DNA of 64,000 nt from Turritopsis dohrnii (Eukaryota > Cnidaria > Hydrozoa > Anthoathecata > Oceaniidae), in NCBI GenBank assembly GCA_027922465.2, contig BQMF02000326.1, positions 124,001 to 188,000 of the forward strand, written 5' to 3'. A program made the translations under genes and the position numbers. Position 1 is the first letter of the stretch. Each line of letters opens with the position of its first letter. Under the pieces are notes generated by a model that saw nothing but the letters and a program-made list of their open reading frames with translations, did not search any database and was not told the origin of the DNA. Of the stretch, positions 22,898-33,028 are shown one piece after another.

Positions 22898-25800
22898 ATG
22901 GAAAAAGATCAAAAAGATCAAAAAAATCATCCGACAGCTACTCTTCGTATCCAGTCCAACAAAAGAAGATTCTGTGCGCCAATTAACATCTACGCGAACC
23001 ATTCAGCCAGATTTCAGCTTGTTATTTCTGGTGATATTGAAACGAACCCCGGTCCACTCACTTGTCCCATCTGCGAAAAAACTGTCAGGAAGAACTCGTG
23101 GAATGCAAAGTTTGCCTAAACACCACACATGTCATGTGTATTCATCGAAATTTCAAACACTTTACTGAAAAACACTCTTTGTGGACATGTAATAACTGTC
23201 TGCTAACTGAACTACCATTTAATAACGCGAATATTGACTGTTACCTTCTGCCTGAAGCTGTTAACGTAAATGCTGCTCCTGAAGCAATGAATGTTTCAGA
23301 CCAGCTCAATATCCTAAACTCAAACAGAAATCTCTACAGTATTGGTCACCTAAATATCCAATCTCGCAAAAGCAAAACCGCTCAACTCGAGGCTATGCTT
23401 GTGAAACACCAGTTCGACATCTTAACAATTTCAGAGACCTGGTTGGTTGAAAACCCCGGACTCGTAAAACAGCTCACGTTCTCTGGATACGCCCCGTTCA
23501 AATGTAACAACAGAACTGGTCAACGCGGCGGAGGAGTTGGTGCTTATTTCAAAGACGGAATCAAACACAAACTGAGAGCCGATATCGTGAAGAAAGAACC
23601 TACCATCGAATATCAATGGTTTGAAGTGAAGGGTAAGAACAGTCCTTTCCTTCTTGCCGTTTTCTATCGACCCAGCTCCGATGATGCAGATAAACGAATC
23701 TGGTTGCAAAAATTTGAAGCGTTGGTTTCCTATGTCCACACCATCTGGTCCGACCCTATCGCCATCACGGGTGATACTAACATTGACGTTCTAAAACATA
23801 ACTACAACGTCGCGGAGGAATACAGAGAAACGCTTGATTGTCTTGGATTACGCCAACAAATAACAAAACCAACACGAAAAGTAAAGACCTGCATTGATCA
23901 TATCATAACCACGTTCTCGAAAGTCCCCCATGAGGACGTTATCCCATGTGGCGAGATGAGTGACCACGATGCTGCCTTTGTCATTTGTAACTTGCGTAAG
24001 CCACGTTTTGAGCCGAGGTTTAAATACATCCGCATCGAAAAGAACTTTAATTCGAACTTGTTCAAAGCTGAAGTCGAACAGCTTCCTTTCAATCTTGTTT
24101 ATGCTCTCGATACACCGGAACAAAAACTAGACACCTTTAACGACCTGTTTACCACCTGCTTAAATCGCCATGCCCCACTCATCAAACAAAAAGTTACCCG
24201 TCCACCTTCCCCGTAGTTAAAGGATCTTAATATTAACGAAAAGCAAAAAGAAAGAGACCACCTTCGAATGAAATGTCACTCATCACAATTTGACGAAGAT
24301 TGGGTTGTTTTTCGAAACGCTCGAAACGAACTGAAAAGACTTATTAGACTAGCCAAATCTAACTTTTATAGACGAGCATTGTCTTCCAAGCGGCCAAAGG
24401 AGGTTTGGTCAACTATCCATCGTATCTTGAAACCACGCCCGCACAAGATCAATGCTGATCCTGAAACCCTCAACAAGAACTTTAAGACGACTGCTGGAAG
24501 ACTGCTCAACTCAAAACCGAAATCAGAACATGTATTGCACCAACTTATCGAAAAACTACCTGAACCCGAAAATCCATTCACAATTGCTGAAGTTTCCTAC
24601 GCTGACGTTCGTAAAGCCATACTTGGTCTTCGCAACGACTGTTCAACCGGCCATGATCAATTACCATCAAAATACCTGAAACTCTGTGTCAACGAGATAT
24701 GCAGTCCAGTATGCCACATAATCAACACCTCCATCAAGGAATCCGTCTTCTCTAATCAATGGAAGATATCCATAATCAGCCCAATCCCAAAGATCGATAG
24801 CCCAGCTGAACCAAGCGATTACAGACCAGTATCCATTTTGCCTATCCTTTCGAAAGTGTACGAAAGACTCATTATGATTCAAATGACTAACTTTCTTGAA
24901 AATGAGGAGCTACTCTCAATGAACCAGTCAGGGTTCCGGAAGGGACATTGTACAGTCACAACATGCATTAAAATCAAGAACGACATCCTGAAAGCAATGA
25001 ATCGTGGTGAGATTACCCTTGCTGTCCTTGCTGATTTTTTGAAAGCATTTGACACAGTCGATTTTGAGACACTAGTTAAGAAACTTCACACACTACGCTT
25101 CTCGAGAAAATCACTACTCATCATCTCAAACTATCTAAGTCATCGTTATCAATACGTTCAAATCGATGACAAAAAATCCTCCCTCCTCAACGTCACCAAT
25201 GGATTACCACAAGGCAGTATACTTGGTTCGATCTTTTTCAACATTTACGTGCACGACATGGCTGCTACCACCACCGCCAAATGTGTTCAATATGCCGATG
25301 ACACCAGTATCTACTGTCATACGAAACCGACGGCACTCGAAAGCTGTACAAAATACATGAACTCTGACGTCAACGAAATTGAAAAATGGGCAAGTGGAAC
25401 GAATCTGATTTTCAATGCAACGAAAACTAAGTCGATGCTCTTTGCTGCAAAACAAATGGCAAGGAAGCATAACTTTGATCTTGACATCAAAGCGAACAAC
25501 GGTAAACCAATCGAACGAGTTTTATCTTTCAAGCTTCTCGGCGTAACCTTCTCAGAGGACCTTACATGGAACAATCATGTCAAAAATGTCACAACAAAGG
25601 CTTATGGAACGCTTAAAAGCCTCTCGCTTATCTTCCGTATCATCTGCGTAAGCAACTCGCCGATACGATGGTTCTAAGCAAATTGGACTATGGCAACGCA
25701 GTTATCAACAATGCCCCACCGTACATGTTTAACCAGCTACAAAAAGTTCAAAACGCTGCAGCCAGCTTTGTCATGAAAAGCTACTCTAGATGTTCCGATG

Positions 25801-26126
25801 TTATCGACAGAAAATGGCTTCCGATGAAAGAACGCTCGGAACATAGTATTGCAAAACTGGCTTGGAAGTCCATCAATAAAAGCGATTTGCCGAAATTCTT
25901 GCCAATGGAAAGAGACGAGAACATTCGTCAACGTCCATTAAGAGATGAACAGATTGGAGGTACGAAATTACGTCGAACCTCGAACATTCATGCTTCTTTT
26001 GAGTTTGAAGCTTTGAGCATATTCAATGAGCTACCAAAGGCTTGTCGTAACTCATTGAGTTACAAAGATTTTTGTAATCAAACAAAACATTATTTTTTAG
26101 ACAAAGCTCTTGCTAGGAGCTTATAG
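22898..26126 (+). pseudogene. LINE-C polyprotein: 2A, PHD-like, endonuclease, RT
   Basis: Order: short leader, SGDIETNPGP (23027-23056), CPIC...CKVC...CNNC PHD-like finger (23065-23210), endonuclease (SETWLVE, GDTNIDVL, SDHDAAFV; 23330-24000), and RT with VLADFLKAFDT (motif A), NGLPQGSILG (motif B) and QYADDTSIY (motif C). The C-terminal part ends at 26126. Three lesions keep it from being one open frame: a one-base shift near 23095, a nonsense TAG at about 24214 where Trp is expected (PPSP*LKD), and a shift near 25665. The few lesions suggest a fairly young copy. Confidence 0.85.
23027..23056 (+). other. 2A-like ribosome-skipping motif
   Basis: Encodes SGDIETNPGP, a full match to the D-x-E-x-N-P-G-P 2A consensus, preceded by a hydrophobic FQLVI. 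2A sequences at the start of non-LTR retrotransposon ORFs are an established observation. Here it would separate the short leader from the PHD-like region. Activity is not tested by sequence. Confidence 0.8.
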
Positions 26127-26236
26127 TAGTTTTTGTTTTGTTTTTTTTCGTTGTTTTTTTTAGACACTACATATATACTTTACACGCAATTTCAGATAAA
26201 AAGCCAAATGTAAATTTTGGAAATACTGAAATATAC

Positions 26237-26238
<2 letters not shown>

Positions 26239-26270
<32 letters not shown>
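26239..26270. repeat. (ATT)n tail of LINE-C
   Basis: About ten ATT units end exactly where CACGGTCGTT of the RAG1-like element starts. CR1/L2 LINEs end in short tandem repeats, so this is read as the LINE 3' tail and also as the target of the transposon. Confidence 0.8.
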
Positions 26271-26272
<2 letters not shown>

Positions 26273-26313
26273 CGGTCGTTTAGTGCGTATATTTAATTGT
26301 GAGCATGCGCAGT
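26271..26313 (+). repeat. Left terminal inverted repeat of the RAG1-like element
   Basis: CACGGTCGTT (26271-26280), then a divergent 11 bp, then a conserved 22-bp block at 26292-26313 that includes TTAATT and ends CATGCGCAGT. Counting CACGGTC as the heptamer, TTAATT begins after a 15-bp spacer. Confidence 0.8.
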
Positions 26314-26807
26314 AAAATAGCCGTTGCAATGATGAATTATAAACATGGCGCTATGTTCATAGGCCTAGCGACGAAGTTGTTTTTGAAAACCTATTGTTTA
26401 AATCAAAATAATTATGCTTTATATGGAAGATATGGTTGCATGCAAGATATGCACGTGTTGAATAATTGTTGAAGATGAACTTGAACAGTTACTGGCGGAT
26501 GATGGTGTCCATGTCGCCACATATGAGCATTAGTAACTTTACCTTCGAAATTTTCGACATATCGTTACAGCTTATGCAATATCCTCGAATTGGGAACTTT
26601 AATGAATTTTTTGAGAACGTAAATATGGTTTTATTTGTTGCTTAAGACCCTAACAAAGTTTTCAAAGAGGTCTGGATGTCCAATCATTTTTTTACAGAAA
26701 GTTTTGAAATCTTTGCTATGAATAAGTCGTTTTTAGTTCAGTTAACTATCTTTTCTCAACACAGTAAAGTCAAAAACAAGGTAACTTAAAACAACTAGTC
26801 ATATTTT

Positions 26808-29800
26808 CTAGTAGGGCGCCAATTTCCTTCTTTTTATTTCTGGTTTTCGTTTCTTGGCAATAGGATTCACACGTATATGGTGTTCTTTCAACATGCTTTG
26901 CAACCTTGATGTCCCATGCATGTGACAGTACATCCTCCCTAAATTATTAAATTCGGAGTGGATACTTTCACCACCCTGTTCACTGTAAACACCGAGTCCT
27001 AACTTCCATCTTCTTAGAAAATCAATGACATGGTCTTCCAACATATGCATTTTGGGTGTTATTGTTTCATTTGGCCATTTCTCACGATAAAATGAAACAA
27101 ACTCTTCGATATGTTGACCTAAAAAAGTAAACATTTAACACAATTGATCTTAATGATGCATAATGTATACCTATAACTTGAGCTTTTTACTATTATATAC
27201 TTACGAAAAGTTTCAATTTTTTCCTCATCAAAGTTCTCTGTTGTGTTCAGCATCACATGACATAGACCATATTTGTTGAAAAGATTTTTAAAATCTTGGC
27301 ATATTGTTATGGCTTCCTGGTGTAAGTTTGTGTTTCGCAGACCCAATTGAACAACCAAAATTGGAATTGCATTGCACAACTTGATAATGTTGGTAACCTG
27401 AAAAAAAAGTTTCCAAAGTTAGCTTGAAATAGCTTATAAAATGACCTTGTTAAGTGTAAGTCAGTTCACCTTTAACATTTTGTGCACATGATTTCCCACG
27501 AAAGACTTCCCATGATAAGCTTGTCTTTCAACATTTAATGATTTTAAAATTTCATCAAGTTTTTGTACGCAAGGACCAGCAGTACGTTTTAGTTCGCATG
27601 TGTCAATCAATACTCTAATTTCATGTTCCTATTATGACAACATAAAATAAATATTGTGGAAGAACTCAGATGAAAAGTTTACAGAAAATTTCATACCTTC
27701 TCCTCCTTTTTGCTTTCCAAATATCTTAATCGAGGTTTGTATACGTCCATGATGGCATTTGTATGTTCTGGTTGTTTTAAAATATTTAAAGTAATTGCAT
27801 CATGCACCAAGTTGATTGTCTCCTCAAAGTCACTTACTTGATTTTGTAGATTTAATATTAGTGACTGTGTAGCTATAAATTCATCAAATTGCTTCTGATT
27901 GATCTTTTTTTCGTTTATTGCCAATTGTCCAGCAATTTTCATGTCAAGTAAATAACAAGTACTTTCAAGTAGATTGAAAATTTTCAGGTAAACACCCAGT
28001 GAAATATGTAAGACTGGTAATGCAACCTAAAATTCACATTTTTATAATACTTAAATAAGCACAATCTGAGCTATGTAAAATCAGGCCTGCTGATAATCAG
28101 TTTTTTAAACTTTTCCCTTTTCATTATAGTGACACATAAATTCATTACCTAAATTCTAATAGATAATATCAAAATTAATTAACCTGGTCAAGTGGTATAT
28201 TGAATATGGGTTCATCTATCACATTATTGTACTCCTTTGCATTTTTGATGTCTCCACCAGCAGCCATGAATGCACAATAATTATCTTGTAAACTTTTTAG
28301 GGAACGTTGTGTGGATTTTTCATGAGGTATCTGCATATCTGACTTAGTGATGTGGCAGAATAAACAAGGATGACGTCCTGTAAAAGAAGATGTCTATAAT
28401 GAACCTGTTATATAATTGATTCAGGAATTCCTACATGTTTACATACCACTTGCTCCACTTATGCCATATATAGCACACAAAAATGCGTAGTCACCATACA
28501 AGAATAAACGTATCTTCCTGTTTCTAGATAGGTAAGATTTTATTGTTACAAATTTGAAATTCATTCAAGATAACACGAAAGTGTGAATAACTTACTCCCA
28601 TTGCAAAGTTTGTAGTAGATCAACCTGTTCTGAAAACGGATTCAACCCAACTTTCAGGTTGGTGACATAATCCTTAGCTTCAAACATACTAAAAACTGTT
28701 GTATTGGCTTTGCTGTTAGGCTTATTCACATTAGCGATTTGATATGCCATCTTGAATGAACCACCACCGTGATCACCCCCAATTTTTATATGAATTTCAT
28801 TGTCATAGGTTTTTCCTTCAATAAGTAAATCATTCCTGAAAATAATTGTAAACTTGAGATGCTTATTCTTTCTAGGAGAAAAATCCTGGTTCAAGTTATA
28901 TATGAATGCATATTATATATTTTTTATGAAATAGAATATTCTCAACTTACTTGCTCAAACAGTCAAGCCTTTTCATTATGTTATCGTGTAGATTTTTTAC
29001 ATATCCCCAGGGAGCTAGCTTAATTTCATAATTTTGTTTGTGATTTTTCACTTCAAAAGTGAATGGCGTGTTCTCAACTATAATGTCATCACCAGCCCAA
29101 GCACTTGCAGTTTGTCTTTGTTTAGCGTTTGATGCTGCTTTAATATCGAAAGTTTTCAACCATCTGAAAAAGAAAAGTATTTTTACGTAATGTTTTTATT
29201 TCCATTATTATGCTTGTGAGTCTTGTTTCTTACCGTGCCATTGTTTTAATTTTTTCCCATGGAACACCCATATCAGCCTTGAGAGCAACCATATCTTCAG
29301 CACTTATTTCAACGAATCCAATGTTTGATTTTGCGATTATTTCTCTTCTTTCTTCCTTGTCAAATAGTTTCACTAACTCAGCACTTTGCAATGTTTGTGC
29401 AGAACCTGAGGCTCCAGCCGTTAAGGCAAGTGTGTCCAACATATTTTTTGCCCTTGTTTTTAGTGTTCTTTGACAGACACTATCACTATCTTTTACAGGC
29501 TTTTTTATAGATGTGAAGCAATGCGGCTAGGAAAAGGGAAATAGATATTATATATACAAATATATATATAAAAATATATCATTTGCCTTTTTGAAGAAGA
29601 AATTTTCAAAATTTACTTAAACAATGGAAAGCTATAAGCTTTTATTTCCTAACACGAAGAAATAACATGAAAAGTTCATTTAATTTGATTATTCACTTCA
29701 TTGAAAATTTCTCCTGATAGAAGATTGTATCATATATGTAACATTTACCCTTGGTCCCCCAGAAGGAAACTCAATGATGTTTGATGTTGCATTTGCCAGT

Positions 29801-30642
29801 TTGTGCTTTAAAACATGGAGTGCAGCATCTTCCATATTTCGGGTCAATGAATCTGTTGGTTGAATCGAAAAAATTTGATTAATTATGTCGGTGGAGTTTT
29901 CTTTTGGTTGCGGACCATTGCAATTCTGTTCATGATGGATCTTTTTTCCTTTTTCAGAAATTTTAAATGTTTCTCCACAATTTTTTTCACATGGTATTGT
30001 AATGTATTCAATCATTTCGACAACATGGTGTGCGTATTCAACATCCCCTGGATAAATAGCTTTGGAACACATTTTACAAACTGTGTTTTCGAACGATTTT
30101 CCCTCTAGTGATGGAACAATGCAATACAAGCAGTACGAATGCCGACAACTAAGAACCACCGGTTGAACCACAAATTTCTTACATGAACAGCATCTGCAAA
30201 GATCTAAGTGGCTGTTGAGATTTTCGCAAATTTCTATGTCATTTACATCAATTGATTTTTCTTTTGCTACAGTGTTTATTAAAGTTTTTATGTGTTGTCT
30301 TGTCCATATTTTATTGTTGTTTATTTTAGGTCTTCCTGGGCTTTTCTTTTTTCTTTTTCTCCCTCCCTTCTTGTTACAAATTGTGCATGTTTCACTATGA
30401 GCCTCCCATGGTTTAATTTTTAAGGATGTTGTGGTAGATCTTATTTCCACATTTCTGATAGTCTGATAACATTTTTGACAGACTTTGTTTGGATGAATGG
30501 TTGAGTTATCAGCACTGACATCGGTGAAAAATACAGCTTTAATGTTATTAATAAGTGAAGAAATGGGTATAGAGTCTTTATGAAGGTTTTCTCCACATAT
30601 TCTACATAATGTTTGTAAGTTTTTTAAATGCTGTTCAGCCAT
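26808..30642 (-). CDS. RAG1L: RAG1-like recombinase/transposase, 10 exons, ~965 aa
   Basis: Probable DDE transposase homologous to vertebrate RAG1, acting on DNA in the nucleus. Exons (descending): 30642-29749, 29526-29234, 29163-28951, 28835-28596, 28517-28447, 28377-28184, 28026-27697, 27628-27470, 27397-27205, 27118-26808. All introns are GT-AG and the phases add to 2898 nt without a stop. Residues ~13-89 hold CRIC, CQKC and CTIC, matching RAG1 zinc pairs. A C3HC4 RING (~151-192) keeps RAG1 spacing. The core has GGDHGGG (D488 = D600), YGDYAF (D556 = D708), CLFC (575/578 = C727/C730), KMHMLEDH (887/892 = H937/H942) and QGGES (E913 = E962). The D708-to-Cys spacing of 19 equals mouse RAG1. 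The start at MAEQHL is chosen because homology begins just after it; an upstream in-frame ATG exists at 30747. No C-terminal zinc tail as in some RAGL proteins. Confidence 0.93.
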
Positions 30643-31058
30643 GATAGATCTTGAGAGGAAGGCGATGAGTACCCCCCCCAAAATGCGTCTGAAACTGTTT
30701 GTTAAAAAAATGATTGGAAAAGATGATATAGGTTTTTTAGAAGGCAAGACTATAAGGATCCAAGGGCTTGTTTTGGTTTTGCTGGGAAAATTCGATTATA
30801 TCGGTTTTCAGTATCCTGAAATGAACCAGTTTTTCAGAATCTTCTCCTTAGCGATGTTCGCTTGTTTGGAGATGATCCTGATTCAAAAACATTAAAAAAC
30901 TTATAGTTTGTTTATCCTTGGTCATTCTTTCAACTACTAAAATTAAATGTTACTAGGTATAAAACCTGTAATCTCGATTTAGAAGTGTTTTGAGTCACTG
31001 GGGTCTATATGGCCAGCGCTAAATTATGTCGCCAAGAGCATTATGCAAGACGTGTTGA

Positions 31059-31112
31059 ACTGCGCATGTGCATAATTAATTTCCGAGTTTCGGCTAGCGT
31101 TGAACGACCGTG
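31059..31112 (-). repeat. Right terminal inverted repeat of the RAG1-like element
   Basis: On the minus strand it reads CACGGTCGTT (31112-31103), a divergent 22 bp, then the conserved 22-bp block (31080-31059) ending CATGCGCAGT. The block matches the left one at 18 of 22 positions. The spacer from the heptamer to TTAATT is 26 bp, exactly 11 bp longer than on the left. Confidence 0.8.
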
Positions 31113-31420
31113 TATTAGCAAAACGATCCCATACACTTTTTTGATCAGCTTTTCAAATGATGCCACGTGCTATTATACTAATCGTGAATGTGTCTTGCGT
31201 GGTCGGACTGCCGCTATATGACCACGATTAAGAAGATTTTGACCATTAAAAAACAAAAAAACTCACGAAAAATAAAATTAAGTAATTGGCAACCGAAAGT
31301 GTTCCCATGTTGTAGAGCTCGAAAAACCGATCAAAAAAATGCATGGGATCGTTCCGCTACGATCAACCGTTACAGAGATATCATCGTTCGAAGATTTTGA
31401 TGAAGTCAACACTAACATTT
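31113..31420. repeat. Rearranged fragment of the ~565-bp repeat family
   Basis: Starts TATTAGCAAAACGATCCCATAC, related to 'tagcgaaacgatcccatac' in the satellite at 43-54 kb (inverted). At about 31157 it switches to forward orientation with the CCACGTGC, 'gaccacgattaagaagattttgacc' and 'gttgtagagctcgaaaa' segments of that family. It shows that the DNA right of the RAG1-like element was already repeat sequence. Confidence 0.75.
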
Positions 31421-31424
31421 AGTA

Positions 31425-31585
31425 TGGCCGCGGCCTGTGATTATTGCGGTTCTGCCCCCGGCCCCTACCGCGGGTTTGGTCCGGAGGGAGAAAAACCCCT
31501 CCATGCCGCACCCACGAACCGGGGGCGGCATCGGTGGTTGGCCCTCCTCGGGACAGCTGTTCCCGCAAGAACCTGGCATATACTG
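31425..31585. other. GC-rich island of unknown nature
   Basis: About 160 bp of strongly GC-rich sequence in an AT-rich window, with runs such as CCCCCGGCCCC. ATGCCGC and GCGGCAT flank a 15-nt loop at about 31503-31531. Open frames exist in several phases but none resembles a known protein. A second small GC-rich patch (GGGTTCGGCTCCCGGCC) lies at 31667-31684. It could be a fragment of a GC-rich retroelement or of foreign DNA. Confidence 0.4.
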
Positions 31586-31737
31586 CAACTATAATAAGAA
31601 ATTATCTTTTGTTAATAATTGAAGAATGATAATGATAAGAAGGTTATTTGAATTCTTACTGATTTGCGGGTTCGGCTCCCGGCCATCGTCAATTTGTATA
31701 TTTTCTAAATTATGGAATGAATTAGAAATGGCATATC

Positions 31738-32335
31738 TACACATTAAAACCAACAAGAGGCCCTGAGGCCTGAAGGTCAGCGCTTTCAGGAAGAGTGATG
31801 GACTGTAAAGCAAAATCGAACACCTTTTTGCTCACCAGGAAGCTCGAAATAGGAATTTTTGAGATACAACTAGTCTGACAGTGAATAAGAAACCCCAGTT
31901 CAAATCTGAAACATATATTGAGCAATATAGCAATAAAGCAATATATATCATTGTAGTAAAATTTAATTCGAAACAATCATAGATATTAAAATACAACACA
32001 TTCACTCAAATACTTATGAATGCACCATTAATGTCTACACATAAAATTAATAGAAACAACAGGACATGAGGCCTGAAAGTTAGTGATTTCAGCAAAGTTG
32101 AAAAATGTTGGACTGTGAAGCAAAATTGAAAAACACTTTTGCAGCAGGAAGGTCAGAATAGTGGCAGTGATTCAGAGAATAACATATTCCAGTTGAAAAA
32201 GCAGACAGGTACCCTTTCAAAATTGAGAATCATTACAAGAAAACTTAATTAAATAAAATCTTTATGAAAGAAATTAAAGATACGAAGCATTCACTCAAAT
32301 ATTTATTAATGTCTTATTTGTATATACCTGAATAT
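31738..32335. repeat. Two tandem ~298-bp repeats
   Basis: Copies at about 31738-32033 and 32034-32335 share 'ctacaca', the GAGGCCTGAAGGTCAG/GAGGCCTGAAAGTTAG core, 'tggactgt(a/g)aagcaaaat', and the 'acattcactcaaata' end. They are diverged, and no coding is seen. Positions 32336-32650 show nothing recognisable. Confidence 0.7.
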
Positions 32336-32654
32336 GTAAAACTAAGTTTATATAAAAAAGACTTTCATGTAGGGGTTTTCTCTAAAGTAACTTATAAGAG
32401 ATCTTTTCCAAACAAAATATGATTTTTTTTCAATTGAAGTGAATACAAATCTGATTTCGATTAAAAGAGTTTGTATTAAAGTCAAAATAAGTTACTTAGT
32501 CTTCAAAAGCTGTTTTTGAGTATATACTTCAAAAGATTTCATGCAGACCTTGTGTTATATGACCACAAAAAGTTCAAAAGTAAACCTCTTCCTATGCAGA
32601 TGATTCCGAAAAGGAATGACTATAGATCATTAAAAATTTATGACAATATTAAAA

Positions 32655-32760
32655 AATACTGTGCTATTTATTTATTTATTTATTTATCAAATATTTATAC
32701 AGGAGAGCTACACCAGTACTAAATACTGCTATCACGTAGGTCCTGTAGATAAAAATAAGT
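32655..32760 (-). mobile_element. LINE 3' end fragment (minus strand)
   Basis: A TTTA repeat (32667-32688) followed by 'tatttatacagga' reads in reverse as 'cctgtataaatatttgataaata', like the 3' end of LINE-B ('cctgtgtaaatattcgtcataaata'). This is a short, 5'-truncated insertion. A pure A run follows at 32888-32910. Positions 32760-33028 hold no gene. Confidence 0.6.
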
Positions 32761-33028
32761 TACAGGGTGGTAAAATAAAAGAGCATATAGAATGATATAA
32801 AAATAGAAAATTATTTAGCAAAACGTGAGACGAAAGTAACCTAATTGTGTCAAAATAACCACAATGAAAATGAAAATTTGAAAATAGAAAAAAAAAAAAA
32901 AAAAAAAAAATAGAAAATGTAAAAATAGATAAAAGCGAAAGTTGATTAAATAATAAAAATTGATAAAAAGGAGACAAAAACAAACTATTATTTACAATAA
33001 AAACTGTTAATCATAGATAAATACTTAT

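Larger units (their letters stand above)
22786..26270 (+). mobile_element. LINE-C: CR1-type LINE with 2A-like motif
   Basis: A near full-length LINE that starts right after the LINE-A tail. A short N-terminal region with a 2A-like motif is followed by a PHD-like zinc region, APE endonuclease and reverse transcriptase, then a 3' UTR (26127-26238) and an (ATT)n tail (26239-26270). The tail touches the RAG1-like transposon. The 5' boundary is approximate. Confidence 0.85.
26271..31112. mobile_element. RAG1-like (RAGL/Transib-type) transposon, 4.84 kb
   Basis: A single RAG1-like gene on the minus strand fills most of the element. Both ends start with CACGGTCGTT reading inward (26271-26280 and 31112-31103). 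A second shared block lies deeper in each end. The CAC start is shared with V(D)J heptamers (CACAGTG) and Transib/ProtoRAG termini. The left flank is the (ATT)n tail and the right flank begins TATTA. A TATTA 5-bp duplication would fit if one A was lost in the repeat on the left. No RAG2-like (Kelch or PHD) reading frame is found inside or next to it. Confidence 0.85.

Noticed and set aside
24366..25574. Minus-strand ORFs inside LINE-C
   Set aside because: Antisense shadows of the reverse transcriptase frame.
30642..30747. In-frame upstream ATG extending the RAG1-like protein by 35 residues
   Set aside because: The extension is hydrophobic and unlike RAG1 N-termini. Homology begins just after MAEQHL, so that start is preferred.
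31343..31629. Several overlapping ORFs in the GC-rich island
   Set aside because: GC-rich DNA lacks stops by composition. Three frames are open at once with no protein-like pattern.
31660..31700. tRNA or SINE promoter from GGTTCGGCTCCC
   Set aside because: It resembles a B box, but there is no A box at the right distance and no cloverleaf.
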